A stretch of 58,929 nt of DNA from Bradyrhizobium sp. AUGA SZCCT0283 (GCF_018130385.1 NZ_JAFCLU010000038.1:1-58929), one strand, 5' to 3'; positions 1 to 8,820 are shown, counted from the first letter of the stretch. The notes: generated from the sequence alone by a model not told the origin. Made by a program: numbers and translations.

Positions 1-310
1 GCGACTGACGTGTGTGGCCTATCGCGTACGGCGAAGTCGTGTGGTCCTGACGCCGCGGTGCTGGCGTCAAGTTGCGCGGGGTTGATTTCCTGCGCGGCGA
101 CGGTGGCAAGAAAGCCGTTCACCGGGGAGAGCTCGAAGTAAGCCGTAAAGCCATTGCGCAGGGAAGGCCGGAGTGTTCCGCCTGTACCTGTATGCTCGTG
201 TGCGCGTTCCTTGTGCGCAATTGCACACGAGACCGCGGGTGCAGCGTGCACCCGGTCTTCCCTGCGCCCTCTGACAAAGAGGGCGGGAAGTTCTCCAGCA
301 AACCTCGGGC
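1..310. repeat. Probable dispersed intergenic repeat with internal inverted arms
   Basis: No convincing gene lies here although frames stay open on both strands. A 16-base arm at 157-172 (gcgcagggaaggccgg) is repeated inverted at 252-267 with one mismatch, and a second short palindrome (tgcgcaattgcaca) lies between them near 213-226. The arrangement resembles long multi-copy intergenic repeats that I recall from Bradyrhizobium. The copy number cannot be seen in this window, so the dispersed nature is inferred. The left boundary is unknown because the element may begin before base 1. Confidence 0.5.
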
Positions 311-348
311 AGTTCATGTCGCGAGATCGCGAATGTATTTCTATCGTA

Positions 349-423
349 GGATGGGTGGAACGAAGCGATACCCATCGCCACACGCACCGGCATTGATGGG
401 TATCGCTTCGTTCCACCCATCCT
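349..423. repeat. REP-type inverted pair (same family as around 19.0-19.3 kb)
   Basis: The left arm at 349-377 (aggatgggtggaacgaagcg followed by atacccatc) is repeated inverted at 395-423, separated by 17 bases. Each arm also folds on itself through gatgggt/acccatc. The same unit flanks the RAYT remnant at 19018-19343, which makes this a REP doublet whose movement presumably depended on a RAYT-type enzyme. It could add a stem-loop to the thrC upstream region, though thrC starts about 200 bases further on. Confidence 0.8.
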
Positions 424-623
424 GCGGGCTTCTCGCAATGGCAGGGAAACAGCCGGGCTCCGACCGGCGGGGCAGCCGCTCCGCCATCCCGATTTTTCGC
501 CCTCATGGCATTTCCCCTTCACCCCAAAACGCTTTATGGTGCCGCTCGCTTCGCGCTTGGCGAAATCTAATACATGATCAATATCAAAGGCTTGGCATAG
601 GGCTTGCGCCTTTGGAGGGTGGT

Positions 624-2042
624 TTGACGCGCTATATTTCGACGCGGGGGGAGGCCCCCGCCCTGGGTTTCTGCGATGTGATGCTGACCGGGCTCGCCCG
701 CGACGGCGGCCTCTATGTGCCCGAGGTCTGGCCGCAGCTTTCGCACGAGACCATCGCGGGATTTTTCGGCCGGCCCTACTGGGAAGTCGCGGTCGACGTG
801 ATCCGGCCGTTTACGGCGGGCGAGATTTCCGACGCCGATCTCGGCCGGATGGCGAATGAAGCCTACGCCACCTTCCGCCATCCGGCGGTGGTGCCGCTCG
901 ATCAGATCGGGCCCAATCAATTCGTGCTGGAGCTGTTCCACGGCCCGACGCTGGCGTTCAAGGACGTCGCGATGCAGTTGATCTCGCGGCTGATGGATCA
1001 CGTGCTGGCCCGGCGCAGCCAGCGCACCACCATCGTGGTTGCGACCTCGGGCGATACCGGCGGCGCCGCGGTCGATGCCTTTGCGGGTCTCGACAATGTC
1101 GATCTGGTCGTGCTGTTCCCGAACGGGCGCATCTCTGACGTGCAGCGGCGGATGATGACGACGACGGGCGCGTCCAATGTGCATGCGCTCGCGATCGAAG
1201 GCACCTTCGACGATTGCCAGGCGCTCGTGAAGGCGATGTTTAACCATCACGGCTTTCGCGACGCGGTTTCGCTGTCGGGCGTCAATTCGATCAACTGGGC
1301 GCGGATCGTCGCGCAGGTCGTGTATTATTTCACCTCCGCCACGGCGCTCGGCGCGCCCGCGCGCATGGTGGATTTCACCGTGCCGACGGGGAATTTCGGC
1401 GACATCTTTGCAGGCTATGTCGCCAAGAAGATGGGCCTGCCGGTTCGCTGGCTGCGCATCGCCTCCAACGTCAACGATATCCTGCCGCGCACACTCAAGA
1501 CCGGAATCTACGAGGTCCGCGAGGTTCACGCCTCCGCTTCGCCCTCGATGGACATCCAGATCTCCTCGAATTTCGAGCGGCTCTTGTTCGAGGCGAGCGG
1601 TCGCGATGCCGAGAGCGTCCGCCGGCTGATGGCCTCGCTGAAACAGTCCGGACGTTTCGTGCTGCCGGATGCCATCCTGGCCGCGATCCGCGAGGAGTTC
1701 GACGCAGGCCGCGCCGATGAGACCGAGACGTCGGCTGCGATCCGGGCCGCCTGGCGCGAGGCCGGCGACCTCGTCGATCCCCATACCGCGGTGGCGCTGG
1801 CGGTGGCCGATCGCGACACCTCGGATTCGAAGATCCCCAACATCGTGCTGTCGACCGCGCATCCCGCCAAATTTCCCGATGCGGTGGAAGCCGCCTGCGG
1901 CGTGCGGCCGCAACTGCCGGCCTGGCTCGACGGCCTCATGACCAAATCCGAACACATCACGGTGATGAAAAACGATTCAGCCGAAGTGGAGCGATTCGTG
2001 CGCTCGGTGAGCCGTGCCGCGAAGCAGGGAGTTGCCGGATGA
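624..2042 (+). CDS. thrC: Threonine synthase
   Basis: PLP-dependent enzyme converting O-phospho-L-homoserine to L-threonine in the cytoplasm, the last step of threonine synthesis. The 472-residue protein starts MTRYISTRGE, the usual threonine-synthase N-terminus, and carries HGPTLAFKDVA with the PLP lysine at about residue 113, followed by the phosphate-binding stretch TSGDTGGAA. I chose the TTG at 624 because GGAGGG lies four bases upstream and the family homology begins exactly there. The frame stays open back to base 72, but that part is repeat sequence. The stop overlaps the next gene by four bases (ATGA), so the two are translationally coupled. Confidence 0.95.
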   Translation: MTRYISTRGEAPALGFCDVMLTGLARDGGLYVPEVWPQLSHETIAGFFGRPYWEVAVDVIRPFTAGEISDADLGRMANEAYATFRHPAVVPLDQIGPNQFVLELFHGPTLAFKDVAMQLISRLMDHVLARRSQRTTIVVATSGDTGGAAVDAFAGLDNVDLVVLFPNGRISDVQRRMMTTTGASNVHALAIEGTFDDCQALVKAMFNHHGFRDAVSLSGVNSINWARIVAQVVYYFTSATALGAPARMVDFTVPTGNFGDIFAGYVAKKMGLPVRWLRIASNVNDILPRTLKTGIYEVREVHASASPSMDIQISSNFERLLFEASGRDAESVRRLMASLKQSGRFVLPDAILAAIREEFDAGRADETETSAAIRAAWREAGDLVDPHTAVALAVADRDTSDSKIPNIVLSTAHPAKFPDAVEAACGVRPQLPAWLDGLMTKSEHITVMKNDSAEVERFVRSVSRAAKQGVAG

Positions 2043-3328
2043 GCGTTGACGTAACCAAGCTGCCATCCGGCCTGACCGTCGTTACCGACACCATGCCGCA
2101 TCTGGAAACCGCGGCGCTCGGCGTCTGGGCCGGCGTCGGCGGCCGTGACGAAAAGCCGAACGAGCACGGCATCTCGCATCTTCTGGAACACATGGCCTTC
2201 AAGGGCACGACCCGGCGCTCCTCGCGCGAGATCGTCGAGGAAATCGAGGCGGTCGGCGGCGATCTCAATGCCGGAACCTCGACCGAAACCACCGCCTATT
2301 ATGCGCGGGTAATGAAGGCCGACGTGCCGCTGGCGCTCGACGTGCTCTCCGACATTCTCGCCAATCCGTCCTTCGTGCCGGATGAACTCGAGCGCGAGAA
2401 GAGCGTGATCGTGCAGGAAATCGGCGCGGCGCAGGATACCCCTGATGACGTCGTGTTCGAGCACCTCAACGAACTCTGCTTTCCGGACCAGCCGATGGGC
2501 CGTTCGCTGCTCGGCACCGCCAAGACGCTGAAGAAGTTTGATCGCGACATGCTGCGCGGCTATCTCTCGACGCACTACCGCGGGCCCGACATGGTGGTGG
2601 CCGCCGCGGGCGCGGTCGACCACAAGCGCGTGGTCGAGGAAGTGGCGCAAAGATTTGCCAGCTTCGACGCCACGGCCGCGCCGAAGCCGGTGCCCGCGAT
2701 GTTCGGCAAGGGCGGCTCGCGCGTGGTGCACCGCGACCTCGAACAGGCGCATCTGACGCTGGCGCTCGAGGGCGTCCCGCAAACGGATCTATCGCTGTTC
2801 TCGCTGCAGGTCTTCACCAACACGCTGGGCGGCGGAATGTCGTCGCGGCTGTTCCAGGAAGTGCGCGAGAAGCGCGGCCTGTGCTACTCGATCTACACCT
2901 TCCACGCGCCCTATTCCGACACCGGCTTTTTCGGCCTCTATACCGGCACCGATCCCGGCGACGCGCCGGAGATGATGGAAGTGATCGTCGACGTCATCAA
3001 CGATGCGGTCGAAACCCTGACCGAAGCCGAGATCGCCCGCGCCAAGGCGCAGATGAAGGCGGGGCTGTTGATGGCGCTGGAGAGCTGCTCCTCCCGGGCC
3101 GAACAGCTGGCGCGGCACATCCTGGCCTATGGCCGGCCGCAGACGGTGGAAGAGCTGGTCGCGCGAATCGATGCGGTCAGCGTCGAATCGACCCGCAACG
3201 CTGCGCACGCGCTGCTCACCCGCAGCCGGCCGGCGGTCGTCGCACTTGGCAGCGGCAGGGGGCTGGACACGGCGGTGTCTTTTGCGGAAGGATTGACGAG
3301 GTCGAAGGCGAAGACGCTTCTACATTGA
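2039..3328 (+). CDS. M16 family zinc peptidase (processing-protease-like)
   Basis: A 429-residue protein related to the beta subunit of mitochondrial processing peptidase and to bacterial PqqL/YmxG-like peptidases. The inverted zinc motif HxxEH is intact as HLLEH at residues 47-51, with the downstream zinc-binding glutamate in the EREKSVIVQE region. The C-terminal half has the R/Y pair region (GLCYSIY) typical of the non-catalytic lobe. No signal peptide is visible, so a cytoplasmic or loosely membrane-associated role is likely. The natural substrate of these enzymes is generally unknown. The thrC-M16-GNAT order is, from memory, common in Rhizobiales. The start overlaps the thrC stop. Confidence 0.93.
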   Translation: MSVDVTKLPSGLTVVTDTMPHLETAALGVWAGVGGRDEKPNEHGISHLLEHMAFKGTTRRSSREIVEEIEAVGGDLNAGTSTETTAYYARVMKADVPLALDVLSDILANPSFVPDELEREKSVIVQEIGAAQDTPDDVVFEHLNELCFPDQPMGRSLLGTAKTLKKFDRDMLRGYLSTHYRGPDMVVAAAGAVDHKRVVEEVAQRFASFDATAAPKPVPAMFGKGGSRVVHRDLEQAHLTLALEGVPQTDLSLFSLQVFTNTLGGGMSSRLFQEVREKRGLCYSIYTFHAPYSDTGFFGLYTGTDPGDAPEMMEVIVDVINDAVETLTEAEIARAKAQMKAGLLMALESCSSRAEQLARHILAYGRPQTVEELVARIDAVSVESTRNAAHALLTRSRPAVVALGSGRGLDTAVSFAEGLTRSKAKTLLH

Positions 3329-3338
3329 GGTAGAGGGC

Positions 3339-3926
3339 ATGGCCCTGTTTCGTTTGCCAACCAGCGGACCGGCCGCACTCGTACCGCGCGGCCACGGGCT
3401 GCTGCTGCGCGCCCCGCAAATGTCGGATTTCCTGCAATGGGCGCAATTGCGCGAGCAAAGCCGGGCCTACCTCACGCCGTGGGAGCCGATCTGGCCGTCG
3501 GACGATCTGACCCGCGCCGGCTTTCGCCGCCGGTTGCGCCGCTACGCCGAGGATATCGCCGCCGACCGCTCCTATCCGTTCATCATCTTCCGCGAGTCTG
3601 ACGGCACCATGATCGGCGGCATCACGCTCGCCAATGTCCGCCGCGGCATCGTGCAGGCCGGCACCATCGGCTATTGGGTCGGCGCGCCCCATGCCCATCG
3701 CGGCTACATGACCGCGGCGCTCCGGGTGCTGCTGCCGACGCTGTTCGGCGAGCTCAATCTGCACCGCATCGAGGCCGCCTGCATTCCCTCCAATTCACCG
3801 TCGATCCGGGTGCTGGAGAAATGCGGCTTCACCCGCGAGGGGCTGGCGCGGCGCTATCTCTGCATCAACGGCGTCTGGCAGGACCATCTGCTGTTCGGCC
3901 TGCTGCATGAGGATTTCCGCGGCTGA
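3339..3926 (+). CDS. GNAT N-acetyltransferase, RimJ/RimL type
   Basis: A 195-residue acetyl-CoA-dependent N-acetyltransferase. It has the GNAT core: beta-strands with GGITLANV, a GYWVGAPHAHRGYMTAAL segment matching the acetyl-CoA pyrophosphate loop, and the RimJ/L-type ending NLHRIEAACIPSNSPSIRV with EKCGF. RimJ/RimL relatives acetylate ribosomal protein N-termini, but many paralogs act on small molecules, so the substrate is open. It lies ten bases after the M16 peptidase gene behind GAGGTAGAGGG, and probably shares its transcript. Confidence 0.9.
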   Translation: MALFRLPTSGPAALVPRGHGLLLRAPQMSDFLQWAQLREQSRAYLTPWEPIWPSDDLTRAGFRRRLRRYAEDIAADRSYPFIIFRESDGTMIGGITLANVRRGIVQAGTIGYWVGAPHAHRGYMTAALRVLLPTLFGELNLHRIEAACIPSNSPSIRVLEKCGFTREGLARRYLCINGVWQDHLLFGLLHEDFRG

Positions 3927-4028
3927 ACCGTTGATTTGTAAGCCTTTTGGGTGCCTTGGGTTCGCCGCCATTGGGCTGCTATAACGCCGCCGGGAACAAT
4001 GACGCGAGACGATGGGATCAGGGGTCGC

Positions 4029-4664
4029 ATGGGTGACAATCGTTTGGCCAAGGTGATGGCGGCTGCGGCGGTCGCGGGCGGGCTGGCCTGCCTGATGGCG
4101 GCGCCGGCATCGGCGCAATCGCTGACGGATCGTTTCAAGAGCCTGTTCGGCGGCAAGTCGGACGCGGAGCCGGCCGCGAATGCGCCGGCGGTGCCCGAGG
4201 ACACGGGCGACCTGACCTGCCCGCCGGTCACGGTCAGGGCCGGCGCGGCCACCTACGCCGTGGCGGCGCCCGGCAAGCAGCCGGTCGGCAACGACCTGCG
4301 CTTTCAGGCCACGATCTCCAAAATGGCCCGCGAATGCAGCCTCAATGGCGGCGTGATCACGGCGCGGATCGGCATTCAGGGCCGCGTCATTGCCGGCCCC
4401 GCCGGCGCCCCGTCGTCGGTCCAGGTTCCGATTCGCGTCGCGGTGGTGCAGGGCGGCGTGTCTGAGAAGACCATCGCCACCAAGGCCTACCAGACCACCG
4501 TCACGATGACGGAAGGCGGCAGCGAGCCGTTTACGCTGGTGGCCGAAGATCTCGCCTATCCCGCGCCTTCCGGCGCCGTCGGCGACAGCTACATCTTTTA
4601 TATCGGCTTCGACCCGCAGGCCCTGAAGCCCGAACGCCCGGCGCCGAAAAAGAAGAAGCAATAA
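4029..4664 (+). CDS. Exported hypothetical protein
   Basis: A protein of about 211 residues beginning MGDNRLAKVMA, with a clear Sec signal peptide (hydrophobic AAAAVAGGLACLMAAP, then ASA-Q as cleavage site). The mature part has a short SLTDRFKSLFGGK segment, a low-complexity linker, then a beta-rich domain with two cysteines (LTCPPVTV and ARECSLNGG), which could form a disulfide in the periplasm. The C-terminus is lysine-rich (PKKKKQ). An upstream in-frame start at 3951 would place about 26 extra residues before the signal sequence, so I prefer 4029. I do not recognise a named family. It ends at the shared terminator with the atp operon. Confidence 0.8.
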   Translation: MGDNRLAKVMAAAAVAGGLACLMAAPASAQSLTDRFKSLFGGKSDAEPAANAPAVPEDTGDLTCPPVTVRAGAATYAVAAPGKQPVGNDLRFQATISKMARECSLNGGVITARIGIQGRVIAGPAGAPSSVQVPIRVAVVQGGVSEKTIATKAYQTTVTMTEGGSEPFTLVAEDLAYPAPSGAVGDSYIFYIGFDPQALKPERPAPKKKKQ

Positions 4665-4666
4665 AA

Positions 4667-4697
4667 AAAGCCGGCGCGAGATGATCGCGCCGGCTTT
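4667..4697. terminator. Bidirectional terminator between the exported protein gene and the atp operon
   Basis: A perfect 13-base stem (aaagccggcgcga / tcgcgccggcttt) with a 5-base loop sits between two convergent genes. An A-run precedes it and T-rich sequence follows, so it can terminate from both directions. Confidence 0.9.
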
Positions 4698-4718
4698 GAT
4701 TTGGTGGGTCGAAAGCGC

Positions 4719-5204
4719 TCAGTTCAGCTTGGCGCGAACCTCGGCAATGCCCTTGGCGAGCAGGTCGTCGGCGACCGAGCCCTTGACCGACTGCGACAGG
4801 ATGGTCGAGGCGGCTTCGACTGCAGCGTTGGCGGCGGCGGCGCGGACGTCGGCCAGCGCCTGGGCTTCGGCCAGCGCAATCTTGCTCTCGGCGGTCTTGG
4901 TGCGGCGGGCGACGAAGTCTTCCATCTTGGCCTTGGCCTCGATCGCGATGCGCTCGGCTTCGGCCTTGGCGTTGGCGATGATCTCCTGAGCCTCGCGCTC
5001 GGCGCTGGCGCGGCGGGTCTGGTACTCGCCGAGCAGCTTGGCGGCCTCCTCCTTGAGACGGCGGGCGTCGTCAAGTTCGGCCTTGATGCGTTCGCTGCGA
5101 TGATCGAGCGCCGTCAGCACCGTCTTGTGGATGCCGAGATAGGCAAACAGCACAAAGAGGATGACGAAGGCGATCGCGACCCAGGTTTCCGGTTGGGTGA
5201 ACAT
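4719..5204 (-). CDS. atpF: F0F1 ATP synthase subunit b
   Basis: A 161-residue peripheral-stalk subunit of F0. One N-terminal membrane helix (WVAIAFVILFVLFAYLGI) is followed by a long charged, alanine-rich helix (RLKEEAAKLL, AEREAQEIIA) that dimerises with b'. It is the last gene of the operon, and its start lies four bases beyond the stop of the b' gene, implying coupling. The F1 genes are not adjacent, as is normal in alphaproteobacteria. Transcription ends at the hairpin just downstream. Confidence 0.96.
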   Translation of the reverse strand: MFTQPETWVAIAFVILFVLFAYLGIHKTVLTALDHRSERIKAELDDARRLKEEAAKLLGEYQTRRASAEREAQEIIANAKAEAERIAIEAKAKMEDFVARRTKTAESKIALAEAQALADVRAAAANAAVEAASTILSQSVKGSVADDLLAKGIAEVRAKLN

Positions 5205-5208
5205 CCGT

Positions 5209-5757
5209 CTATCCCTTCAACGTAGCATCGACGGCCTTGCTCACCGTCTTGCCGTCGGGCAGCACGCCCGTGAGGCGCTGCACGATCGCGCCGGCTGCAT
5301 CCGCGGCGATGCCGCGGACATTTTTCATCGCGGTCTCGCGGGTCGCCGCGATCTGCTTCTCGGCAGCGGCAAGCCTGATGGCCAACTGGTCTTCCAGCTT
5401 CTTGCGCTCGGCTTCCGAGGCCGCGTTCAGTTTCTCGCGGGTCTCGTTGCCGATGGCCTGCGCGCGGGAACGCGCCGAAGCGAGTTCCGTCTCATACGCC
5501 TTCAGCGCAGCGTCGGACTCGTCCTTCAGCTTCTGCGCCGCGGCCAGATCGCCCTCGATCGCATTCTGACGTGCGTCGATCACGCTTTCGACGCGCGGCA
5601 GCGCAAAGCGGGACACGATTACATAGAGCGCGACGAATGCGATAGCGAGCGATACCAGCTGCGAAGCAAACGTGCTGGACTCGAACGGAGGAAATCCTCC
5701 GCCGTGTCCGCCATCGGCTTCTGTGTGGGCGCCGGTACCATGACTTTTTTCAGCCAC
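5209..5757 (-). CDS. atpF2: F0F1 ATP synthase subunit b'
   Basis: A 182-residue second b-type stalk subunit found in alphaproteobacteria and photosynthetic lineages. It has a histidine/glycine-rich N-terminus (HGTGAHTEADGGHGGG), one membrane helix (LVSLAIAFVALYVIVSRFAL) and a long coiled coil ending in DATLKG. It lies 59 bases after atpE in the same operon. The length and the N-terminal extension separate it from the conventional b encoded next to it. Confidence 0.95.
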   Translation of the reverse strand: MAEKSHGTGAHTEADGGHGGGFPPFESSTFASQLVSLAIAFVALYVIVSRFALPRVESVIDARQNAIEGDLAAAQKLKDESDAALKAYETELASARSRAQAIGNETREKLNAASEAERKKLEDQLAIRLAAAEKQIAATRETAMKNVRGIAADAAGAIVQRLTGVLPDGKTVSKAVDATLKG

Positions 5758-5816
5758 GGAGTTCTCCTCTTGCTGTCAGCGCGCCGCCCGGACCGGGCGG
5801 TGCGAGTGGGTGCAGC

Positions 5817-6047
5817 TCAGAGCGGGACGAACAGCAGCAGCAGCGCGATCAGCAGCGAGAAGATGCCGAGCGCTTCGGTCACGGCGAAGCCGAAGATCAG
5901 GTTGCCGAACTGGCCCTGCGCTGCCGAAGGATTGCGCACCGCTGCGGCGAGGTAGTTGCCGAAGATGATGCCCACGCCGACGCCCGCGCCGCCCATGCCG
6001 ATGCATGCGATGCCCGCGCCGATAAGTTTTGCTGCTGCCGGTTCCAT
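5817..6047 (-). CDS. atpE: F0F1 ATP synthase subunit c
   Basis: A 76-residue proteolipid forming the rotating c-ring. It has two membrane helices joined by the polar loop VRNPSAAQGQ, and the proton-carrying carboxylate is Glu58 in FAVTEALG. No sodium-type ligand pattern is evident, so proton coupling is expected. It sits between atpB and the b' gene with intergenic gaps of 55-60 bases. Confidence 0.97.
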   Translation of the reverse strand: MEPAAAKLIGAGIACIGMGGAGVGVGIIFGNYLAAAVRNPSAAQGQFGNLIFGFAVTEALGIFSLLIALLLLFVPL

Positions 6048-6102
6048 TTTCTAGAGCTCCTTGAGAGATAAGACAGAGTGAGGGTGGAAATTCCCCGGAC
6101 GA

Positions 6103-6858
6103 TTAGTGTCCCGGATGAATGGCGTCGTTGAGGTAGATGCAGGTGAGGATCGCGAACACGTAGGCCTGCAGGAATGCGACCAGGAGCTCGAGCGCGGTGA
6201 GCGCGACGGTGAGCGCCAGCGGCAGCATGCCGCCGGCCCAGCCGAGCGCGCCGAGCGCGACGCCGAGCATGGCGACGAAGCCCGCGAACACCTTCAGCGC
6301 GATGTGACCGGCCAGCATGTTGGCGAACAGACGCACGCTGTGCGAGACCGGCCGCAGGAAGAACGACAGGATTTCGATGAACATGACCAGCGGCAGGATG
6401 TACATCGGAACGCCGGTCGGCACGAAAATCTTGAAGAACTTGAGGCCGTTCTTGTAGATGCCGTAGACCAGGACCGTGAAGAAGACCAGGAGCGCAAGCG
6501 CCACGGTGACGATGATGTGGCTCGAAACCGTAAACGTGTAGGGAATGATGCCGATCAGGTTCGAGACGCAGATGAACATGAACAGCGAGAAGATCAGCGG
6601 GAAGAACTTCATGCCTTCCGAGCCGGCGGTAGAGCGGATCGTGCTGGCGACGAACTCGTAGGAGATTTCGGCGATCGATTGCAGTCGCCCCGGAATCAGT
6701 TGCCCTCTCGCCATGCCGCCGATCATCAGCAGCGAGATCACCGCCACCGTGATGAACATGTAGAGCGACGAGTTGGTGAAGGCGATCGTGTGCTTGCCGA
6801 TATGGCCGATCGTGAAAAGGGGTTCGATATTGAACTGGTGGATCGGGTCGATTTTCAT
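6103..6858 (-). CDS. atpB: F0F1 ATP synthase subunit a
   Basis: A 251-residue multi-spanning stator subunit forming the proton half-channels. The essential arginine lies in VSHSVRLFANMLAGH, and the C-terminal helix region LQAYVFAILTCIYLNDAI is typical. The N-terminus MKIDPIHQFNIEPLF is the usual alphaproteobacterial one, which fixes the start. It follows atpI and precedes atpE. Confidence 0.97.
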   Translation of the reverse strand: MKIDPIHQFNIEPLFTIGHIGKHTIAFTNSSLYMFITVAVISLLMIGGMARGQLIPGRLQSIAEISYEFVASTIRSTAGSEGMKFFPLIFSLFMFICVSNLIGIIPYTFTVSSHIIVTVALALLVFFTVLVYGIYKNGLKFFKIFVPTGVPMYILPLVMFIEILSFFLRPVSHSVRLFANMLAGHIALKVFAGFVAMLGVALGALGWAGGMLPLALTVALTALELLVAFLQAYVFAILTCIYLNDAIHPGH

Positions 6859-6927
6859 CCGCGCGGCTCTTTATCCACCGGCCTGGCCGGCAATCGAATT
6901 TCCAATGTCGTGACTTCCCGTCGACGC

Positions 6928-7299
6928 TCAGCGCCTGCCTGGACCTGCGCCGGCAGTTCTCACCACGTTGACCACGCCGGCGACGAAGCCGAGCAGCAGA
7001 AACACGATGAAACCGAACGGCGATGTCGACAATAAACGGTCGAACCCCCAGCCAATCGCCGCTCCGACGACAACGCCCGCGACCAATTCCGAGGAAAGCC
7101 GGAAACCAAGCGCCATGGCAGAAGTTCTGGCAGCTCTGTCTCCGCTTTCAGTTCCGGGTTGATCAGTCCTGATTTTGCGGCTGTCACGAATTTCGGACAA
7201 CCGGTGATCCAGACTTCCGAGCCTTGCGGAAAGCGCAGCTTCGTCGGAAGACGGCTGATCGCGATTTCCACCTGCGTTGTCGTTTTTGTCTTCGGCCAT
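6928..7299 (-). CDS. atpI: AtpI-type F0 assembly protein
   Basis: A protein of about 123 residues starting MAEDKNDNAGG. It has a charged N-terminal part (LGSLDHRLSEIRDS) and two C-terminal membrane helices (ELVAGVVVGAAIGWGFD and FGFIVFLLLGFVAGVVNVVR). AtpI/Gca relatives help assemble the c-ring or import Mg2+. I chose 7299 over the upstream in-frame ATG at 7371 because AtpI proteins usually start with this charged segment. It is the first gene of the F0 operon, and the promoter should lie between 7300 and 7574. Confidence 0.88.
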   Translation of the reverse strand: MAEDKNDNAGGNRDQPSSDEAALSARLGSLDHRLSEIRDSRKIRTDQPGTESGDRAARTSAMALGFRLSSELVAGVVVGAAIGWGFDRLLSTSPFGFIVFLLLGFVAGVVNVVRTAGAGPGRR

Positions 7300-7574
7300 G
7301 CCCAAGACATTAAACGATGCCAGCGGTTGATGGAAATTACGCCCGTCACCCTTGAAAGCCGCGCGGACCATACTTACCGCGTCTATTCAAGTCAAGATTA
7401 GGCCGTAACCAGTTAGTTCGTTGATTTAATTGGACTTATTCAAGCGTCGCCTGCGACACTGTGGACCCGTCATCGCAGTGCAGCAGCTATTCCCGCATCG
7501 ATCGATCTTGCGCCCGTTTGGGCGGTCTGTTGGGATGCTTCGAGTGAAGCGAACATCCTCGTGCCGGAGCCCGC

Positions 7575-8198
7575 ATGCCGCGTCAGGTTGATTACTATTT
7601 TTCGCTGCAATCGCCCTGGGCCTATATCGGGCACCAGTCCTTTCGGCGTCTGGTAAGTACCTATGATCTAAAGGTAAATCACAAGCCGGTGGTGCTGGTC
7701 GATCTGTTCTCGGAGACCGGCGGCCTGCCCTTGATGAAGCGCCACCCGGTCCGGCAGCGCTACCGGATGGTCGAACTGCAGCGCTGGCGCGACAAGCGCG
7801 GACTGAAGTTTCATCTGCAGCCGGCGCACTGGCCATTCAATGCACGCCTGGCCGATGGCGTCGTGATTGCGGCGCTCGAGGCCGGCCACGATCCCGACCG
7901 CTATTTGCGCCGGGCCTTTGCCGCCGTCTGGGAAGATCAGCTCAATCTCGCCGATCCCGCAACGATCGCGAAACTCGCCGACGAATCGGGGCTACCCGGC
8001 AAGCAATTGGTGGAGCGCTCCGGCTCGGAGGAAATCAGCGCAGCGTACGAGCAGAACCGGCAGGACGCGCTGGCGGCCGACGTGTTCGGCTCGCCGGTCT
8101 ATGTGCTGGAGGGCGAAGTGTTCTGGGGACAGGACCGCCTCGAATTGCTGGAAGATGCGTTGAAATCCGGCCGAGCGCCCTATAGCTCAAAGGTCTAG
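7575..8198 (+). CDS. 2-hydroxychromene-2-carboxylate isomerase family (DsbA/GST-kappa fold)
   Basis: A 207-residue protein with a thioredoxin/DsbA fold carrying an all-helical insertion. The N-terminus YYFSLQSPWAYIGHQSF places Ser/Pro where DsbA has CxxC, typical of HCCA isomerases and GST kappa. The C-terminal FGSPVYVLEGEVFWGQDRL is the cis-proline region and signature ending of the family. HCCA isomerase acts in naphthalene catabolism, but no other aromatic-degradation gene is nearby, so a glutathione-dependent isomerase of unknown substrate is the safer reading. It is transcribed divergently from atpI. Confidence 0.88.
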   Translation: MPRQVDYYFSLQSPWAYIGHQSFRRLVSTYDLKVNHKPVVLVDLFSETGGLPLMKRHPVRQRYRMVELQRWRDKRGLKFHLQPAHWPFNARLADGVVIAALEAGHDPDRYLRRAFAAVWEDQLNLADPATIAKLADESGLPGKQLVERSGSEEISAAYEQNRQDALAADVFGSPVYVLEGEVFWGQDRLELLEDALKSGRAPYSSKV

Positions 8199-8264
8199 GG
8201 ACGCGCCTTGAAAGCGTCCCGGCGGTCGAGGAAACCGGTACTGTCCTGCGGCGGGAGCAAGCCC

Positions 8265-8804
8265 ATGAGCACAGCAAAATCGTCCTCAAAATTCCTTGGG
8301 CTCGTCGTGCTGGCCTTTTGCCTCGCAGGCACCGGGCAAGCGCTCGCGGGAGCGCTGCCGGAAACCGAGAATGGCCGCTATGCGCTGTCACCGACGGGGG
8401 ATGGCGTGCTCCGGCTCGATACAAGAACCGGAGCGATTTCGACCTGCAACAATTCGGGCGCGGGCTGGGCCTGCTACGCCGTCCCGGACGAGCGCGCGGC
8501 GATGGACACGGAAATCGGCCGGCTGCAAGCAGACATTGGCCGGCTGCAGGCCGACAATGAAAGGCTCAAGGCCCAACTCGCCGAGCGCGAGCCGACGGTG
8601 CCCGGCAAGATCGAAGAGCCGCTGCCGAAATCGGATTCGCTGAAGAAGAGCGAGCCGAAGGTGGCGGAGGGCGAGCGCAAGATCGAAATCCCGCTGCCGA
8701 GCGACCGCGACATGGATCGCATGATGTCGTTCCTGGAGCGCGCCTGGCGGCGCTTGATCGAAATGGCCAACCGGGTGCAGCGGGACGTCAACGGCAAGAT
8801 TTGA
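8265..8804 (+). CDS. Exported coiled-coil hypothetical protein
   Basis: About 179 residues with a signal peptide (FLGLVVLAFCLAGTGQALAGA), a short domain with two cysteines (AISTCNNSGAGWACYAVPD), a coiled coil of repeated units (IGRLQADIGRLQADNERL) and a proline/lysine-rich tail. The motif where the number of cysteines and the order RLDTRTGAISTC recur is common in rhizobial exported proteins, with no assigned function that I know of. I chose the ATG at 8265 (GGGAG upstream) because it begins the signal peptide. Confidence 0.8.
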   Translation: MSTAKSSSKFLGLVVLAFCLAGTGQALAGALPETENGRYALSPTGDGVLRLDTRTGAISTCNNSGAGWACYAVPDERAAMDTEIGRLQADIGRLQADNERLKAQLAEREPTVPGKIEEPLPKSDSLKKSEPKVAEGERKIEIPLPSDRDMDRMMSFLERAWRRLIEMANRVQRDVNGKI

Positions 8805-8820
8805 CGGAGACGTTGAATTC

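Noticed and set aside
72..623. N-terminal extension of thrC in the same open frame (about 184 codons)
   Set aside because: It translates repeat DNA, has no threonine-synthase similarity, and the TTG at 624 has a good ribosome site exactly where family similarity begins.
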